A stretch of DNA of 27,759 nt from a virus. Made by a program: the position numbers and the translations under genes. Below the pieces are notes generated by a model, which saw only the letters and a list, made by a program, of their open reading frames with translations, was not told the origin of the DNA and did not search any database. Positions 1-8,737 of this stretch are shown one piece after another. Location of the stretch: positions 1 to 27,759 of IMG/VR virus record IMGVR_UViG_3300023082_000032; one strand, written 5' to 3'. Numbering within the stretch: position 1 is the stretch's first letter; the number at the start of each line of letters is the position of its first letter.

Positions 1-21
1 GTCTTTACAGGCCGGCTGCAT
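1..21 (-). CDS. 5' end of an unidentified gene, cut by the window edge
   Basis: Only the first seven codons are visible (M-Q-P-A-C-K-D). The ATG is preceded by an AGGAG Shine-Dalgarno sequence about nine bases upstream, and the gene follows the last tail gene after 28 bases on the same strand. That position, right after the tail tip genes, often holds further tail fibre, chaperone or lysis genes in related phages. The visible part is too short to assign a family. Confidence 0.5.
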
Positions 22-49
22 GGCTGGCTTCTCCTAAGTGGGAAGGCGG

Positions 50-1579
50 TTAGACCCAGTTAACTTTATCGGGGGTTAAAATAATGAATTCTTCTGTCGC
101 GGGGTTGTAACTTCCGTAATGGCGCATATCGGCTGGCAATACTTCTGAGCTGTTAAGACCCTGATAGCCTTCGCTGGTAATCACACCAATTACTCTTTCA
201 ATGTCGTCACCTCTTGCATCAGCTTCGGTAACGGCAATCAAATTATTGCTATATAGAATGAATGACCATTTTTTAGCGCTTGCTGAGTAGTTGGGCAGCG
301 AACCACCAAAACCACCAAAGCTTGCGCCTAGGTCTGCCCACATTTTAAACGGCGTGTCTGGATAGGTCGTTGTGTTGGTCCAAGCCCCATCAACATACAC
401 AACCGTCAAATCACCATCATTCCAGTTTGAAGACACCGAATAACTATTGGTTCTGCTCCATTCCGACCCCGGACCGTCCCACGTTGCCGTGCCCCGCCCT
501 GAGGCAATCCCGCCTCCAGTGATATTTGAACTGCCATAATCTAAAACATTCTGCCCGCCGTTTTTATATTCTTCTACGATCAGGGGTGACAGCGTAGAAA
601 CTGTAAAGCTGGCCGCCCCTCTCACATAAGTGTCGTGACACTTTAAGTGGCATGGCCGAATATCTTCGCTCTCAAAGACAACCATCAGCATCCACTGGCG
701 CGTGACTTCAAGGCTTGCCGGTCCATTCCAGGAACCACTAGGCCCATTAATGACCTCTATCGTAGGGGAGAAATCGTAAGTAACTACATCCCCTAGGCTG
801 GGATCGCGCTCAATAGGCTTTCTGTCGATTTCTATAGCAGGGCCAGTGTCCCCAAACTGGCCGTAACTATCGCCGCTTTCGTTTCTTTCCTCAGTGTAAA
901 CATCGTCAAAGGCAAATAGCACTTCTCCGGCAATTGACAAGACCGATTCGGTTCTATCAAGCGAGACTTTATAGAACGTATAAGGCCGAGGCCGTGCATC
1001 CACATCTTGAGCGTCTCTGTCCGACGTCCGATTAAAGAGCGACCAAGCCAATATTGCGGTTCGCCCGGAAGGGCTGAAGCTGTGAAGCCTCACCACTTCA
1101 TCGCCGGGAAAGCCCAGATTCCCCGACAGTTTCCGGCGCATGTTGTCATCGGCCTGGCCTATCGGAGCGACGAGCAATGTAGTGAAGGTCTCACCCGCGA
1201 CACCAAACTCGCCGAAGCGCTTCAGCGTGATTCGGATGTTGGTGGAACCGGCGTTAATGGTCCCCGCGATAATACTCGCCTGCCACCGGCTGCCATCCTC
1301 CGCCTGGAACATCCAACCTTGGAAGGAACGTCCATAAAGACTGGTGCCAGTGATCAATGCTCGCCCGGCCCAATACTGCCCGCCCGGCGGTGCGCTGGCC
1401 GCTTCCTCGGGCGTGATGGGCTCAATCCCCTTAACCGATATAAGGTGAGTATCGCCAGGGCCGCAAATCGCAGTTTGCAAGCCTTGGGGCTGATCGTATG
1501 GACGGGTATCTCCATTCGGCAAGTGGATCAGGGAGTTTCGCACCAAGCCATGCCAAGGCCAGACCAGTGTTCGATTCAT
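50..1579 (-). CDS. Distal tail protein, possible receptor-binding/tip protein
   Basis: A 509-residue protein at the end of the tail module. I do not recognise a named domain. The N-terminal 180 residues are compact and rich in Gly, Ala and Thr. The rest is rich in Ser, Asn, Gly and aromatic residues with few charges, as in beta-rich tail tip or receptor-binding proteins. Base composition changes along the gene: the N-terminal coding part (about 1050-1579) is GC-rich like the neighbours, while the C-terminal part (about 50-1000) is clearly richer in A and T. This suggests the distal part was exchanged. Its start is 18 bases after the stop of the preceding tail gene. The tail assignment comes from position and composition only. 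Confidence 0.65.
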   Translation of the reverse strand: MNRTLVWPWHGLVRNSLIHLPNGDTRPYDQPQGLQTAICGPGDTHLISVKGIEPITPEEAASAPPGGQYWAGRALITGTSLYGRSFQGWMFQAEDGSRWQASIIAGTINAGSTNIRITLKRFGEFGVAGETFTTLLVAPIGQADDNMRRKLSGNLGFPGDEVVRLHSFSPSGRTAILAWSLFNRTSDRDAQDVDARPRPYTFYKVSLDRTESVLSIAGEVLFAFDDVYTEERNESGDSYGQFGDTGPAIEIDRKPIERDPSLGDVVTYDFSPTIEVINGPSGSWNGPASLEVTRQWMLMVVFESEDIRPCHLKCHDTYVRGAASFTVSTLSPLIVEEYKNGGQNVLDYGSSNITGGGIASGRGTATWDGPGSEWSRTNSYSVSSNWNDGDLTVVYVDGAWTNTTTYPDTPFKMWADLGASFGGFGGSLPNYSASAKKWSFILYSNNLIAVTEADARGDDIERVIGVITSEGYQGLNSSEVLPADMRHYGSYNPATEEFIILTPDKVNWV

Positions 1580-1596
1580 GGAAAACCCTCAATGCG

Positions 1597-2286
1597 CTAG
1601 ACCGTACCCGAATCAGCACCGCCGCCAGAGCCGCCTGACGCCGACACAGCAGAAGTGGTACGGCTCAGCACGAACCACGCGCCCCCTAAACTCAACATGT
1701 CATATCGGGTAATGCTGGCTCCGGCAGCCACCAGCACACCATCAGCCACGTTAACGACCTGCGCCGACTCTGCGGACAGGTAACAGTTACTGTCACCAGG
1801 CGCGAAGTTCAGCATCAAGATTTCGAGCCGAAACGCCTGGGCCCCCTCGGGCGGCGCCGGGAAGGTAATCGCAAAAGGCTGGGGCAAGCCCGAGACAAGC
1901 GACCAGCTCATGCTTTGGTATTCCAGGCTAACCACAAACTCAATGGCCAGACTGATCGGGCTGCGAATAGCCCCACCGGTGCCGATCAATGCCGACAGCT
2001 TGTTCAGCGTACCGGCCGTCACAGCACAATAAACAAAGGTACCGCTCGGCCAATCTTGCGCTGTGGTGCCTTCTTGGGCGCGCACGATCGATACCCCGCC
2101 GAACAGGACCCGGACGGAAACAATCTCAGCAGGCGCGGCGTCAATTGGATTCAGCGAGCTGGAGAGCGTCAGGATGTATTCGCCGTCCGGCAAGAGCGCG
2201 AGCGACTCGGCGGTGATAGGCAAGTTGGTGTCGACCGCAGACAGCCCGGCGGTGAGCTGGGTAAGCCAGTTGTTTACGAAATTCAT
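1597..2286 (-). CDS. Tail tip-associated structural protein, unknown family
   Basis: A 229-residue protein starting M-N-F-V-N-N-W. The first half has the feel of a small beta-rich attachment domain; the motif I-V-R-A-Q-E-G-T-T-A near residue 70 is frequent in phage tail tip and fibre proteins. The C-terminus is a flexible Gly/Ser/Ala tail (residues about 210-229), which suggests a linker or an exposed end. It sits between the 141-residue tail gene and the last tail gene in a tight run. There are no membrane segments or catalytic motifs. A structural role is inferred from position. Confidence 0.65.
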   Translation of the reverse strand: MNFVNNWLTQLTAGLSAVDTNLPITAESLALLPDGEYILTLSSSLNPIDAAPAEIVSVRVLFGGVSIVRAQEGTTAQDWPSGTFVYCAVTAGTLNKLSALIGTGGAIRSPISLAIEFVVSLEYQSMSWSLVSGLPQPFAITFPAPPEGAQAFRLEILMLNFAPGDSNCYLSAESAQVVNVADGVLVAAGASITRYDMLSLGGAWFVLSRTTSAVSASGGSGGGADSGTV

Positions 2287-2294
2287 ATCAGACC

Positions 2295-2720
2295 CTATGG
2301 GTTCGCTTCGGGGGTAATTGGCTGCGCCAGATTGATCACTGCTTCACCGCCATTGGCGTCGGTGAGCACCAGCTTTTTGATGGAGGGGATGGTGAACAGT
2401 CCGTCACTGCTCAAGAGCCCGTTGGTCCAGTACTCTCGCTTGGTGAAGTCCGCTTCGGTAAGTGGGCTGGCGATCCCGCCACCAGTGGCCGGCGCGTTCT
2501 TTGGGTTGTACGTGCCCTTCCCCTTGGTGGCCGGTACCGCCCCCCGAGCCTGCAGCACTGGCAGCGAGGTGCTTTGCCGTTTCGGCGCTACCAGACGGCT
2601 CAGGTCACTGCCCAATTCTTGGCTGGACGCCATTCGGTCGGCACTGATGCTTGATCCGATTGATTTGCGCTCAGCCAAAGCAGACGCACCACTTTTCCGG
2701 CGATCGCTTTCAAGGCTCAT
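2295..2720 (-). CDS. Small tail-region protein of unknown function
   Basis: A 141-residue protein. The first 60 residues are polar, rich in Ser, Arg and Lys and probably disordered. A Gly/Pro/Thr-rich middle (about 65-90) follows, and the C-terminal 50 residues look folded. It begins two bases after the tail hub stop codon and ends eight bases before the next tail gene, so it is surely co-transcribed with them. I do not recognise the family. A basic disordered N-terminus beside the hub gene would suit a small connector or chaperone of the tail tip, but this is inference. Confidence 0.6.
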   Translation of the reverse strand: MSLESDRRKSGASALAERKSIGSSISADRMASSQELGSDLSRLVAPKRQSTSLPVLQARGAVPATKGKGTYNPKNAPATGGGIASPLTEADFTKREYWTNGLLSSDGLFTIPSIKKLVLTDANGGEAVINLAQPITPEANP

Positions 2721-2722
2721 CG

Positions 2723-4453
2723 CTATAACTCCAGCGGGTCGTTAGGAATTTTCAGCCGGTAAGTAGCCGGGATATCGACTACCAATTCATCGCGTTCAGT
2801 GGCCGGGATTTCAGATGCGGTGATTTGAAGGCGCCGTTCAAAGACAGGTAACGTCGGATCCGCGTTGTCGTAGTTGCCCGAGAAACCGTCTAGTGCGTCG
2901 TCGTAAACTGGCGAATCCTGCTTGCCGCCCAGTTGAGTCTCCAGCGCCGGAGCGACGACATCCTCTTCCTGCGGCACCGTCGAAATTGCCGGAGCGCTCA
3001 GCGGATCCTGATCTGCTCCGCCACCACGCATGAGTTTCACCGTGAGGGTAGTGATCGCCGCGCCGCTGGCAAGATCGAAAGAGTCTTCGACGCGGCAGCA
3101 CCTGGCTTGCGCCAGTATTCCCTGATCCCGAAGACTTAATGTGTGGATCAAGTCCACATCCAAAACCATGCTGGTTGGGACACTCCAGCTCACCGCGGTG
3201 GCCGTGTGAGCAAGAACAATTGTTGTTTTCGCTTGATTGAGCAAACACAGCAATGCGGCCTGCCGCTGCGCCTCATCACGCTCATCAACGTGACCGGATT
3301 TCCCATCTACTGATGCAGGCACATCGATGCCGAAAGGCCCGCTTTCCCAAGTGCCACTTAAGTCAGTCGAATAATCAATTGATACTGAGTCTCTGGATAT
3401 CACCTCGCCAGCCTGCGCGACACTTGCCTCGGCAACAACGGTGAGGGCATATTTTTCTGTCACGGACTGAACCCAACGGCGCCCGCCGGTGAAGGTCACG
3501 CCCAACAACAGATCGGGATAGTTGTTGATCCAGGGTATGCCATTGCCACAGATGTCAGCGCCAGACCCGGGCGGCCTGACATAAATCGGCGATTTGATAA
3601 TGCTCATCCCCGCCGACGATGCGGAATCCTTCACCATCGCGACATCAGGCAGCTCCGAACTGGCTTGGCGCCACAGGCAAAACCCCTGAGTTCCGCCAAG
3701 CCCGCTCGTTTCCGGGTGTACCCAAGTAAAAGTTTCATTTAGTTGGTGCAGTCTGGAAAATCTGTAACTCGCATCAATCACCACCTTGTTGGTCAAGCTG
3801 GTCAAATCGGCGTAACTAACCTTCACAGAGTCATAGATCGTACTGCCTTCGCCGAAAGCAAAATCAACGTTCCCGGCATACCAACTGGTCAGCCGTAGGG
3901 CGCCGGTGGTTGATGAATCCAGACTTGCCTGAATGGTGCCCAAGCGCTCGCCAAGGTAATCCCAGCGGCTACGGCCTTCGGGCGCTTCGAAAACATCTGC
4001 CGACCAGAACGCAGGGGCAAGCGCGTCAACCTCTGCAACGGAAAGCTTTTCAATCCGCTGCTGGAGCTGATCACCGCAGTGACAAATCAGCAATCGTCCG
4101 ACCGAGTCCCACTCTGTAGAGAACACGCGCCCAGTGTACCTTCGCTTCTCAGTCGTCACTCCCACGGCCGTTGTGATGTAGTCGATGGTGACTTCCCTGC
4201 CCACCCAATCCATTGGCAATACCGCTCCGGGCAGCATCTGCAGAGTAAAGTTGGCAACACCTGCGGCGCCGCGCTCACGGTCTACATCAACTTGGCCGCT
4301 CAAACGCGCGGTGAAGTCGACGGCGGCAACCAAAACGCGAAGGGCCCAACGGAAAGCGTATCCCGGCACGATCGGCTGGGGGTCCGAGACTGCCGCGCGT
4401 CCATTGCCACCACTATTGAGAGGGCCGGCGTTGAGTGGAGATCCGTTGAGCAT
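2723..4453 (-). CDS. Tail hub/baseplate-like protein
   Basis: A 576-residue protein. Residues about 40-130 carry a pattern typical of phage tail hub domains of the gp27/gpD type: a 'D-x-T-A-R-L-S-G-x-V-x-V-D' strand, a later 'G-R-E-V-T-I-D-Y' strand, then 'Y-T-G-R-V' and 'C-G-D-Q-L-Q-Q'. This supports a ring at the tail end between tube and tip. The C-terminal 100 residues are acidic and less ordered. I chose the ATG at 4453, which overlaps the upstream stop as TGATG and gives the N-terminus M-L-N-G-S-P-L-N; an in-frame start 27 bases earlier lies inside the upstream gene. No lambda gpJ-like protein is seen, so the tip differs from that of lambda. Confidence 0.7.
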   Translation of the reverse strand: MLNGSPLNAGPLNSGGNGRAAVSDPQPIVPGYAFRWALRVLVAAVDFTARLSGQVDVDRERGAAGVANFTLQMLPGAVLPMDWVGREVTIDYITTAVGVTTEKRRYTGRVFSTEWDSVGRLLICHCGDQLQQRIEKLSVAEVDALAPAFWSADVFEAPEGRSRWDYLGERLGTIQASLDSSTTGALRLTSWYAGNVDFAFGEGSTIYDSVKVSYADLTSLTNKVVIDASYRFSRLHQLNETFTWVHPETSGLGGTQGFCLWRQASSELPDVAMVKDSASSAGMSIIKSPIYVRPPGSGADICGNGIPWINNYPDLLLGVTFTGGRRWVQSVTEKYALTVVAEASVAQAGEVISRDSVSIDYSTDLSGTWESGPFGIDVPASVDGKSGHVDERDEAQRQAALLCLLNQAKTTIVLAHTATAVSWSVPTSMVLDVDLIHTLSLRDQGILAQARCCRVEDSFDLASGAAITTLTVKLMRGGGADQDPLSAPAISTVPQEEDVVAPALETQLGGKQDSPVYDDALDGFSGNYDNADPTLPVFERRLQITASEIPATERDELVVDIPATYRLKIPNDPLEL

Positions 4454-4962
4454 CACGCTTCCTCCCACGCAATAGACCAACCGAACGTCGCCTGGGCCGC
4501 GCTCATTGATTTTGGGGGTTTACTAGCGAACACGTTATAGACCGGCATCCACTGAATCATGTACTTGGTGGCGCCCACCAAAAGGTTGGCAGTGGCAACA
4601 CCGCCAGCCAGTGTGCATCCAACCTGCACCCAATCTGAACCAACCAAAGCAAAAGCGGCTGGATCTGTATCGGGACGTGGCTGGCTCGTAAGGATGTAGG
4701 TTCTGCCATCGCCCACAATGCACTCTTGATAGGTCAGGCGCAGCTCAAGGGGCTGGCTGTAATCGAGTCCATCAAGGCCAGGCGGCATCCAACCTTGGCC
4801 GCTGATCGACCCAGAAGCCTTGCCCCAGTGCGTCATTTTTACGCCAGCGCCACCCGATAGCCGAACAACTGTCTCGCCCAACAGAGGCGTGTCGGATTGA
4901 TCGGGAGCACCGGCGTGCAAGACGATAGGCACGCCACCCAGGGTGACAAGAGGAAGGCTCAT
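4453..4962 (-). CDS. Tail protein upstream of the hub, unknown family
   Basis: A 169-residue protein starting M-S-L-P-L-V-T. I chose the ATG at 4962 because a GGAG sequence lies seven bases before it; the longer in-frame version would begin inside the terminator hairpin. The sequence is beta-rich and soluble, with no membrane segment. Its stop codon overlaps the hub start (TGATG), so the two products are translationally coupled and probably assembled together. It occupies the place where distal tail proteins are encoded, after the tape measure and an inserted membrane gene. The precise role is unknown. Confidence 0.7.
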   Translation of the reverse strand: MSLPLVTLGGVPIVLHAGAPDQSDTPLLGETVVRLSGGAGVKMTHWGKASGSISGQGWMPPGLDGLDYSQPLELRLTYQECIVGDGRTYILTSQPRPDTDPAAFALVGSDWVQVGCTLAGGVATANLLVGATKYMIQWMPVYNVFASKPPKSMSAAQATFGWSIAWEEA

Positions 4963-4979
4963 CCATTTACTCCGGACAC

Positions 4980-5004
4980 AAAAAAACCGCCACACGGGCG
5001 GTTT
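4980..5004 (-). terminator. Intrinsic terminator behind the zinc-ribbon moron
   Basis: On the minus strand an 8-bp perfect stem (AAACCGCC/GGCGGTTT) with a five-base loop is followed by a run of T. It lies between the stop of the zinc-ribbon membrane gene (5021) and the start of the next tail gene (4962). It would end a short moron transcript. Late transcription must read through it, as expected for Q-modified polymerase. Confidence 0.85.
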
Positions 5005-5020
5005 CGGGAAAGAGGTGCTG

Positions 5021-5317
5021 CTATTCGGTTATTGCAGGTAGATCGGACTGACAGTGCTTACATTTCTTCGCTTCTCGCTGAACGAGCTCGGCACAATGCG
5101 GGCACTTCCTGTAACGAGACGAAACCCCAAACTTGCGCGCTATATCTTGGCTCTTTGCATCGTCAAAACCCAACGGATTCAATATCCACAGGATCACCAA
5201 GGCAATGACCGAAAGGAAAAAACCCAGCATGAACCAACCGACGACACTGCGGCCTTTCTGGTGCGCCAGGTAGGCACACAGGAAAGCAAACACGATCGAG
5301 AAAATCAAAATTCCCAT
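5021..5317 (-). CDS. Two-TM zinc-ribbon membrane protein (moron)
   Basis: A 98-residue protein. Residues 2-19 and 25-46 are strongly hydrophobic and form two membrane segments. The C-terminal part is a zinc ribbon with C72-x2-C75 and C86-x2-C89, preceded by a basic stretch. The ATG at 5317 was chosen because a strong AAAAGGAG ribosome binding site lies five bases upstream. The gene interrupts the tail module between the tape measure and distal tail genes, is lower in GC, and has its own terminator and a candidate promoter. These are marks of a moron expressed in the lysogen. Small membrane proteins at such places often alter the host envelope or block superinfection; that is only a hypothesis here. 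The product would sit in the inner membrane. Confidence 0.8.
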   Translation of the reverse strand: MGILIFSIVFAFLCAYLAHQKGRSVVGWFMLGFFLSVIALVILWILNPLGFDDAKSQDIARKFGVSSRYRKCPHCAELVQREAKKCKHCQSDLPAITE

Positions 5318-5322
5318 ATCAA

Positions 5323-5375
5323 CTCCTTTTGGACAGCCGCAATCTACCATCTAAATTCACGCTGACCAAAAGGAG
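5323..5375 (-). promoter_or_regulatory. Hairpin that would mask the moron ribosome binding site
   Basis: A perfect 10-bp inverted repeat (CTCCTTTTGG at 5366-5375 in minus-strand sense, CCAAAAGGAG at 5323-5332) is extended inward, after one mismatch, by four more pairs (CAGC/GCTG). The loop is 23 bases. The downstream arm contains the ribosome binding site of the zinc-ribbon gene. In an RNA that started upstream, such as the late operon transcript, this site would be paired and translation blocked. In an RNA starting inside the loop the site would be free. Confidence 0.75.
5341..5369 (-). promoter_or_regulatory. Candidate promoter inside the hairpin
   Basis: Minus-strand sequence shows TTGGTC, a 17-base spacer and TAGATT, which match the sigma70 boxes at 3/6 and 4/6 positions. 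The expected start, near 5334, falls between the loop and the downstream arm, so the transcript would lack the upstream arm of the hairpin. The match is modest and the call rests mostly on context. Confidence 0.4.
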
Positions 5376-5395
5376 AGACAAAGCGCTATTCAATG

Positions 5396-8300
5396 TTACG
5401 TCCTTCCATACTTAACCCGCTGATTGCGGACAAGCCGCTGAAAGTCTTGCTGCGGCGCTTGGAAGTTGTAGGTCTCGCCGCCGACGTTCATAGACACATG
5501 ACCCAGCGGCTCAGGCACTACGGGGTTAAGTTGCTGCTGAATAGCGGTGCTGACCGCAGGGATATTTGGCAAGGATCGCGGCCCTACGCTACCGCCATGC
5601 GCAAATCGAGGAAACTTCCGGTCGTTTATCATCCGAAGGAAATCCGGACCATAGTGCTGAACGGCCGCCGTTTTCATCACAAACTCACCGTTTGAAAGCA
5701 TAGCCAATATGCTGTCGCTTGTTCCACTACCTGGACCGCGCACCATATCGCCTCCCGCGTAGCCTGGCAGATCGGCGGATGGCGCGGCGACCGCAGGCAC
5801 GTCTCCGCCCAGAACGGTCACTGGGATAGTCAGCACTTGCCGCATCTGCGAAGCCACTTCGGCAATTTGACTTTGCGCCGCCGCCACCGAAGCTTGATCA
5901 ATCGCAGGGGTTACTGGTACATCAAGATTCCGCACAGCACCGTCTGGGATTGCCGGTTGGACTGGAACAGGCAGCGGCCCTTTGGCGGCAACCTCGCGAA
6001 CGAGTTTCTGGTAGTAGTCTTCCTCGAGTACCGGCGCGACCTGAACAGCAGTATTCCGCTGCGAGTAATCCGTGACGCCAGCTTGGTACTTCAGTTTCGC
6101 CGAAGTTTGGGTTGCTGCTGGTGAAGTCGGCGCAGCGCTGGGCGCCGGGGCCTGCGTTGTTGAGGTGGGAAACGAAACGGTGCTGTTGGACTGACCAGAA
6201 ATGGCCTGCATTTCATCCGTAGGCTTGACCGTCACAGGAACATTGAATGCCAAACCCAACTTCGCCTTCAGATCCTGCATCTGCTTAATGACAGCTGCAA
6301 CCGCCTCTTCCGAAAGCGTCGGCGTGATCTGGACGTTTTTAAGCTCATCGAGCCGGGCCTTCAGATCGGCCGTTTTATCGGTCGCGGCCTTTAGGCTGTC
6401 CTCGGCCTTCTTGACGTTGATGCCGTCGGCAGCCGTCTCGATGCTCTGCAGTTCCTTGATGAAGCCAGCAAACCCAAGAGTATTGCCACCTGCGTCCGCA
6501 AGCTTCTGGAGAATCTCCAAAGACGCTTCGGCTTTCTTTTTGGCGCCATCCACATCGCCGTTTTGAAGCGCTTGCCTGGCACCTACTTTCAACGCCTGCG
6601 CGTTTCCGTACGATAGTTCGCCGGACGTTCCGCCACCTTGGATCCCGGAGAGCGCCGCAGCGTATTTTTTCTGAGTGTCGAGCTGTTCGTCTTTCGCTTT
6701 TTTGATAGCGCTGGTTGCCGCCCGCTCTGCCGCAACTTGCGCTTTCAAGCCCTTTTTCGTCTCGGCGATCAGATCCGTCTGAACCGCCTTGAGCTTCGTG
6801 CTTTGCGCACGGGCAGCTTCTAGACGTGCCTCGCCCTCTTTCTCCGCATCAGAGTTGCCCTGCCCTTGATCGGTGGCCAGCTTATCTCGTGCGGCCTTGG
6901 CATCCGCTATGAATTTGTTTAACCCTGCAATCTCAGAATCAAGTTGTGCTTGTGTGTATAGCTTCCAGTCGAAAAGAACTTTGTCGTTTTTGTCGTTAAC
7001 ATTCAGCTTCGCGCGGGCAGCTACCAGGTCGCGGATACGTGCGAGAGCAACCGATATCTCAGTTGAGAAACCACCGACAGTCGTTTTCGCACTTCGGAAA
7101 TAATCTCCGAACTCGCCGCTCGACAGTTTCGCAATCGCTGCCGTCACGCCTTGAACAGCGCTTACGGCATTGTTCGAAGCGCCGACAAAATCGTCCATCT
7201 GCTTCGTGGAAACAAGAATTTGGTTCTTAAGCTGTTCGAAGGCGCCGCCCCATGTTTCCGGCAGCGTCTTGGCCTCTGCGGTGAGTTTTGGAAGCTCTTG
7301 CAGAAGGACGTCAACGATCACGTCCGCCGTCAATTTACCCTCGGCCGCCATGGCACGAAGCGCACCGGTTGGAACCTTGAGGCCATCAGCAAGCGCACGT
7401 AGCAGTCGTGGGGAGTTCTCAGCAATGGAGTTGAATTCATCGCCGCGCAATACGCCCGAGCCAAGCGCTTGCGAGAATTGCAGCACTGTACTTGCAGTCT
7501 CTGAAGCGGTGGCACCGCTAATACGCAGAGATTGGGTCACTGCGTCGATTACACCAAGGGTCTCTTTTTGCCCGCGCCCCATTTGGGCGAGAGCCGGCGC
7601 GAGCTGGCTGTAGAGTTGAACCACACCTTCAAGTGGTGCCTGATTGCGCTGGGCGATTACAAATGTCGCCCGTTGGGCCTCGTTGTATTCCTCTTGGCTC
7701 GATGTCGCCAGCCGAAGCTGTGCTTCCATCTTCTTCGCAACGTCGGTCGTTTTGAGATAGGCAACTCCCAGTGCGATCGCGGACAGACCGGCGCCAGCCA
7801 GGGTGATATTGTCAGTCAGCCCAGAATCGGAGGCTGAACCGGCCTTGGCCTTATTTGCGCTTGCCTGCTCACCCTTAAGGGCGGCAATAGCCTTTCGGGT
7901 TTGGTCCAACTGCTTGCGGTACTGCGTTTCCGCAACGCTGCGCTCAGAAGCGGAAAGCACCCCTGCGCGGGTTAGCCGAAGATAATCCGCAGTCACTGTA
8001 GCAAGCTGCGCTCGCAGCTCTTTAAGACGATTAATGCCAAGATTCTGAAGAGCGGGGTCTTTGGTGGACGCAACTGGCACCTTTACAGGCGCAGCGTTGA
8101 CCGACCGCAGCTCACGCAGCTTCGTAAGCGTCTCGGACACGCTACGGCGATAATTTGCCTGAGCAATCCCCAAGTCGCGAGAGGACAACTCTCCAGACGA
8201 TTTCACCAGCGCGTACTGTTCGCGAAGTTTCACCAAAGCCTGTTGCGTGTCACGGACACCGCTTGCGCCAAGCGAGCTCTTGGCCGAACTCAAAGCACTC

Positions 8301-8731
8301 TCGGCGCGGCCTGCTGCCAGGGCTTTGCTGTACTCGACACTGAGACGGCGTTGCTCGGCAGACAGGTTTCGGGTGTCAACGCCAGCGTCACGAAGGCTTG
8401 ATTGCATTTGCTGGAGGCGACTTACTTGAGTTGCCTCGGTTCGTTCAAGGCGCTGCAACTCGCGCACAGACGCTTTGTACGAATCCTGCAACTGACGCGA
8501 CGGTACGTCCGATTTGACCAACTCGGAACTGAGCTCACGCACCCGATCGCGGGCGTCGCGCATCGCTTTGCCAGTCTGGCCAACTTCTTTTTCCAGATCG
8601 CGAAATGCATTCACCTGACGCAGCGGCTTTTCGACGACCTTTACCAGATCGCCATATTCCTTGCGAAAGCCGGCGACTTCTTTGGTCGCGCCATCCAAGT
8701 CTGCCGTCAGGCGAAGCTCAATATCACGCAT
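5396..8731 (-). CDS. Tape measure protein
   Basis: A 1111-residue protein, the longest in the window, placed after the tail chaperone as expected. Residues 1-300 are rich in Lys, Glu, Gln, Ala and Arg and look like long coiled coils. Residues about 305-520 match the tape-measure N-terminal domain, with 'A-L-G-S-G-V-L-R-G-D-E-F-N-S-I-A-E-N-S-P' as its signature. More helical sequence follows, with a Pro/Ala-rich spacer at about 850-900. In long-tailed phages the tape measure sets tail length at roughly 0.15 nm per residue, so a tail near 160 nm is expected. There is no sheath gene, which fits a siphovirus. The start lies ten bases after an AAAGG sequence and seven bases after the chaperone extension stop. 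Confidence 0.93.
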   Translation of the reverse strand: MRDIELRLTADLDGATKEVAGFRKEYGDLVKVVEKPLRQVNAFRDLEKEVGQTGKAMRDARDRVRELSSELVKSDVPSRQLQDSYKASVRELQRLERTEATQVSRLQQMQSSLRDAGVDTRNLSAEQRRLSVEYSKALAAGRAESALSSAKSSLGASGVRDTQQALVKLREQYALVKSSGELSSRDLGIAQANYRRSVSETLTKLRELRSVNAAPVKVPVASTKDPALQNLGINRLKELRAQLATVTADYLRLTRAGVLSASERSVAETQYRKQLDQTRKAIAALKGEQASANKAKAGSASDSGLTDNITLAGAGLSAIALGVAYLKTTDVAKKMEAQLRLATSSQEEYNEAQRATFVIAQRNQAPLEGVVQLYSQLAPALAQMGRGQKETLGVIDAVTQSLRISGATASETASTVLQFSQALGSGVLRGDEFNSIAENSPRLLRALADGLKVPTGALRAMAAEGKLTADVIVDVLLQELPKLTAEAKTLPETWGGAFEQLKNQILVSTKQMDDFVGASNNAVSAVQGVTAAIAKLSSGEFGDYFRSAKTTVGGFSTEISVALARIRDLVAARAKLNVNDKNDKVLFDWKLYTQAQLDSEIAGLNKFIADAKAARDKLATDQGQGNSDAEKEGEARLEAARAQSTKLKAVQTDLIAETKKGLKAQVAAERAATSAIKKAKDEQLDTQKKYAAALSGIQGGGTSGELSYGNAQALKVGARQALQNGDVDGAKKKAEASLEILQKLADAGGNTLGFAGFIKELQSIETAADGINVKKAEDSLKAATDKTADLKARLDELKNVQITPTLSEEAVAAVIKQMQDLKAKLGLAFNVPVTVKPTDEMQAISGQSNSTVSFPTSTTQAPAPSAAPTSPAATQTSAKLKYQAGVTDYSQRNTAVQVAPVLEEDYYQKLVREVAAKGPLPVPVQPAIPDGAVRNLDVPVTPAIDQASVAAAQSQIAEVASQMRQVLTIPVTVLGGDVPAVAAPSADLPGYAGGDMVRGPGSGTSDSILAMLSNGEFVMKTAAVQHYGPDFLRMINDRKFPRFAHGGSVGPRSLPNIPAVSTAIQQQLNPVVPEPLGHVSMNVGGETYNFQAPQQDFQRLVRNQRVKYGRT

Positions 8732-8737
8732 GGAAAA

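Noticed and set aside
1915-2745. A 276-codon open frame on the plus strand
   Set aside because: It runs antisense across two tail genes and has Arg/Pro-rich shadow composition.
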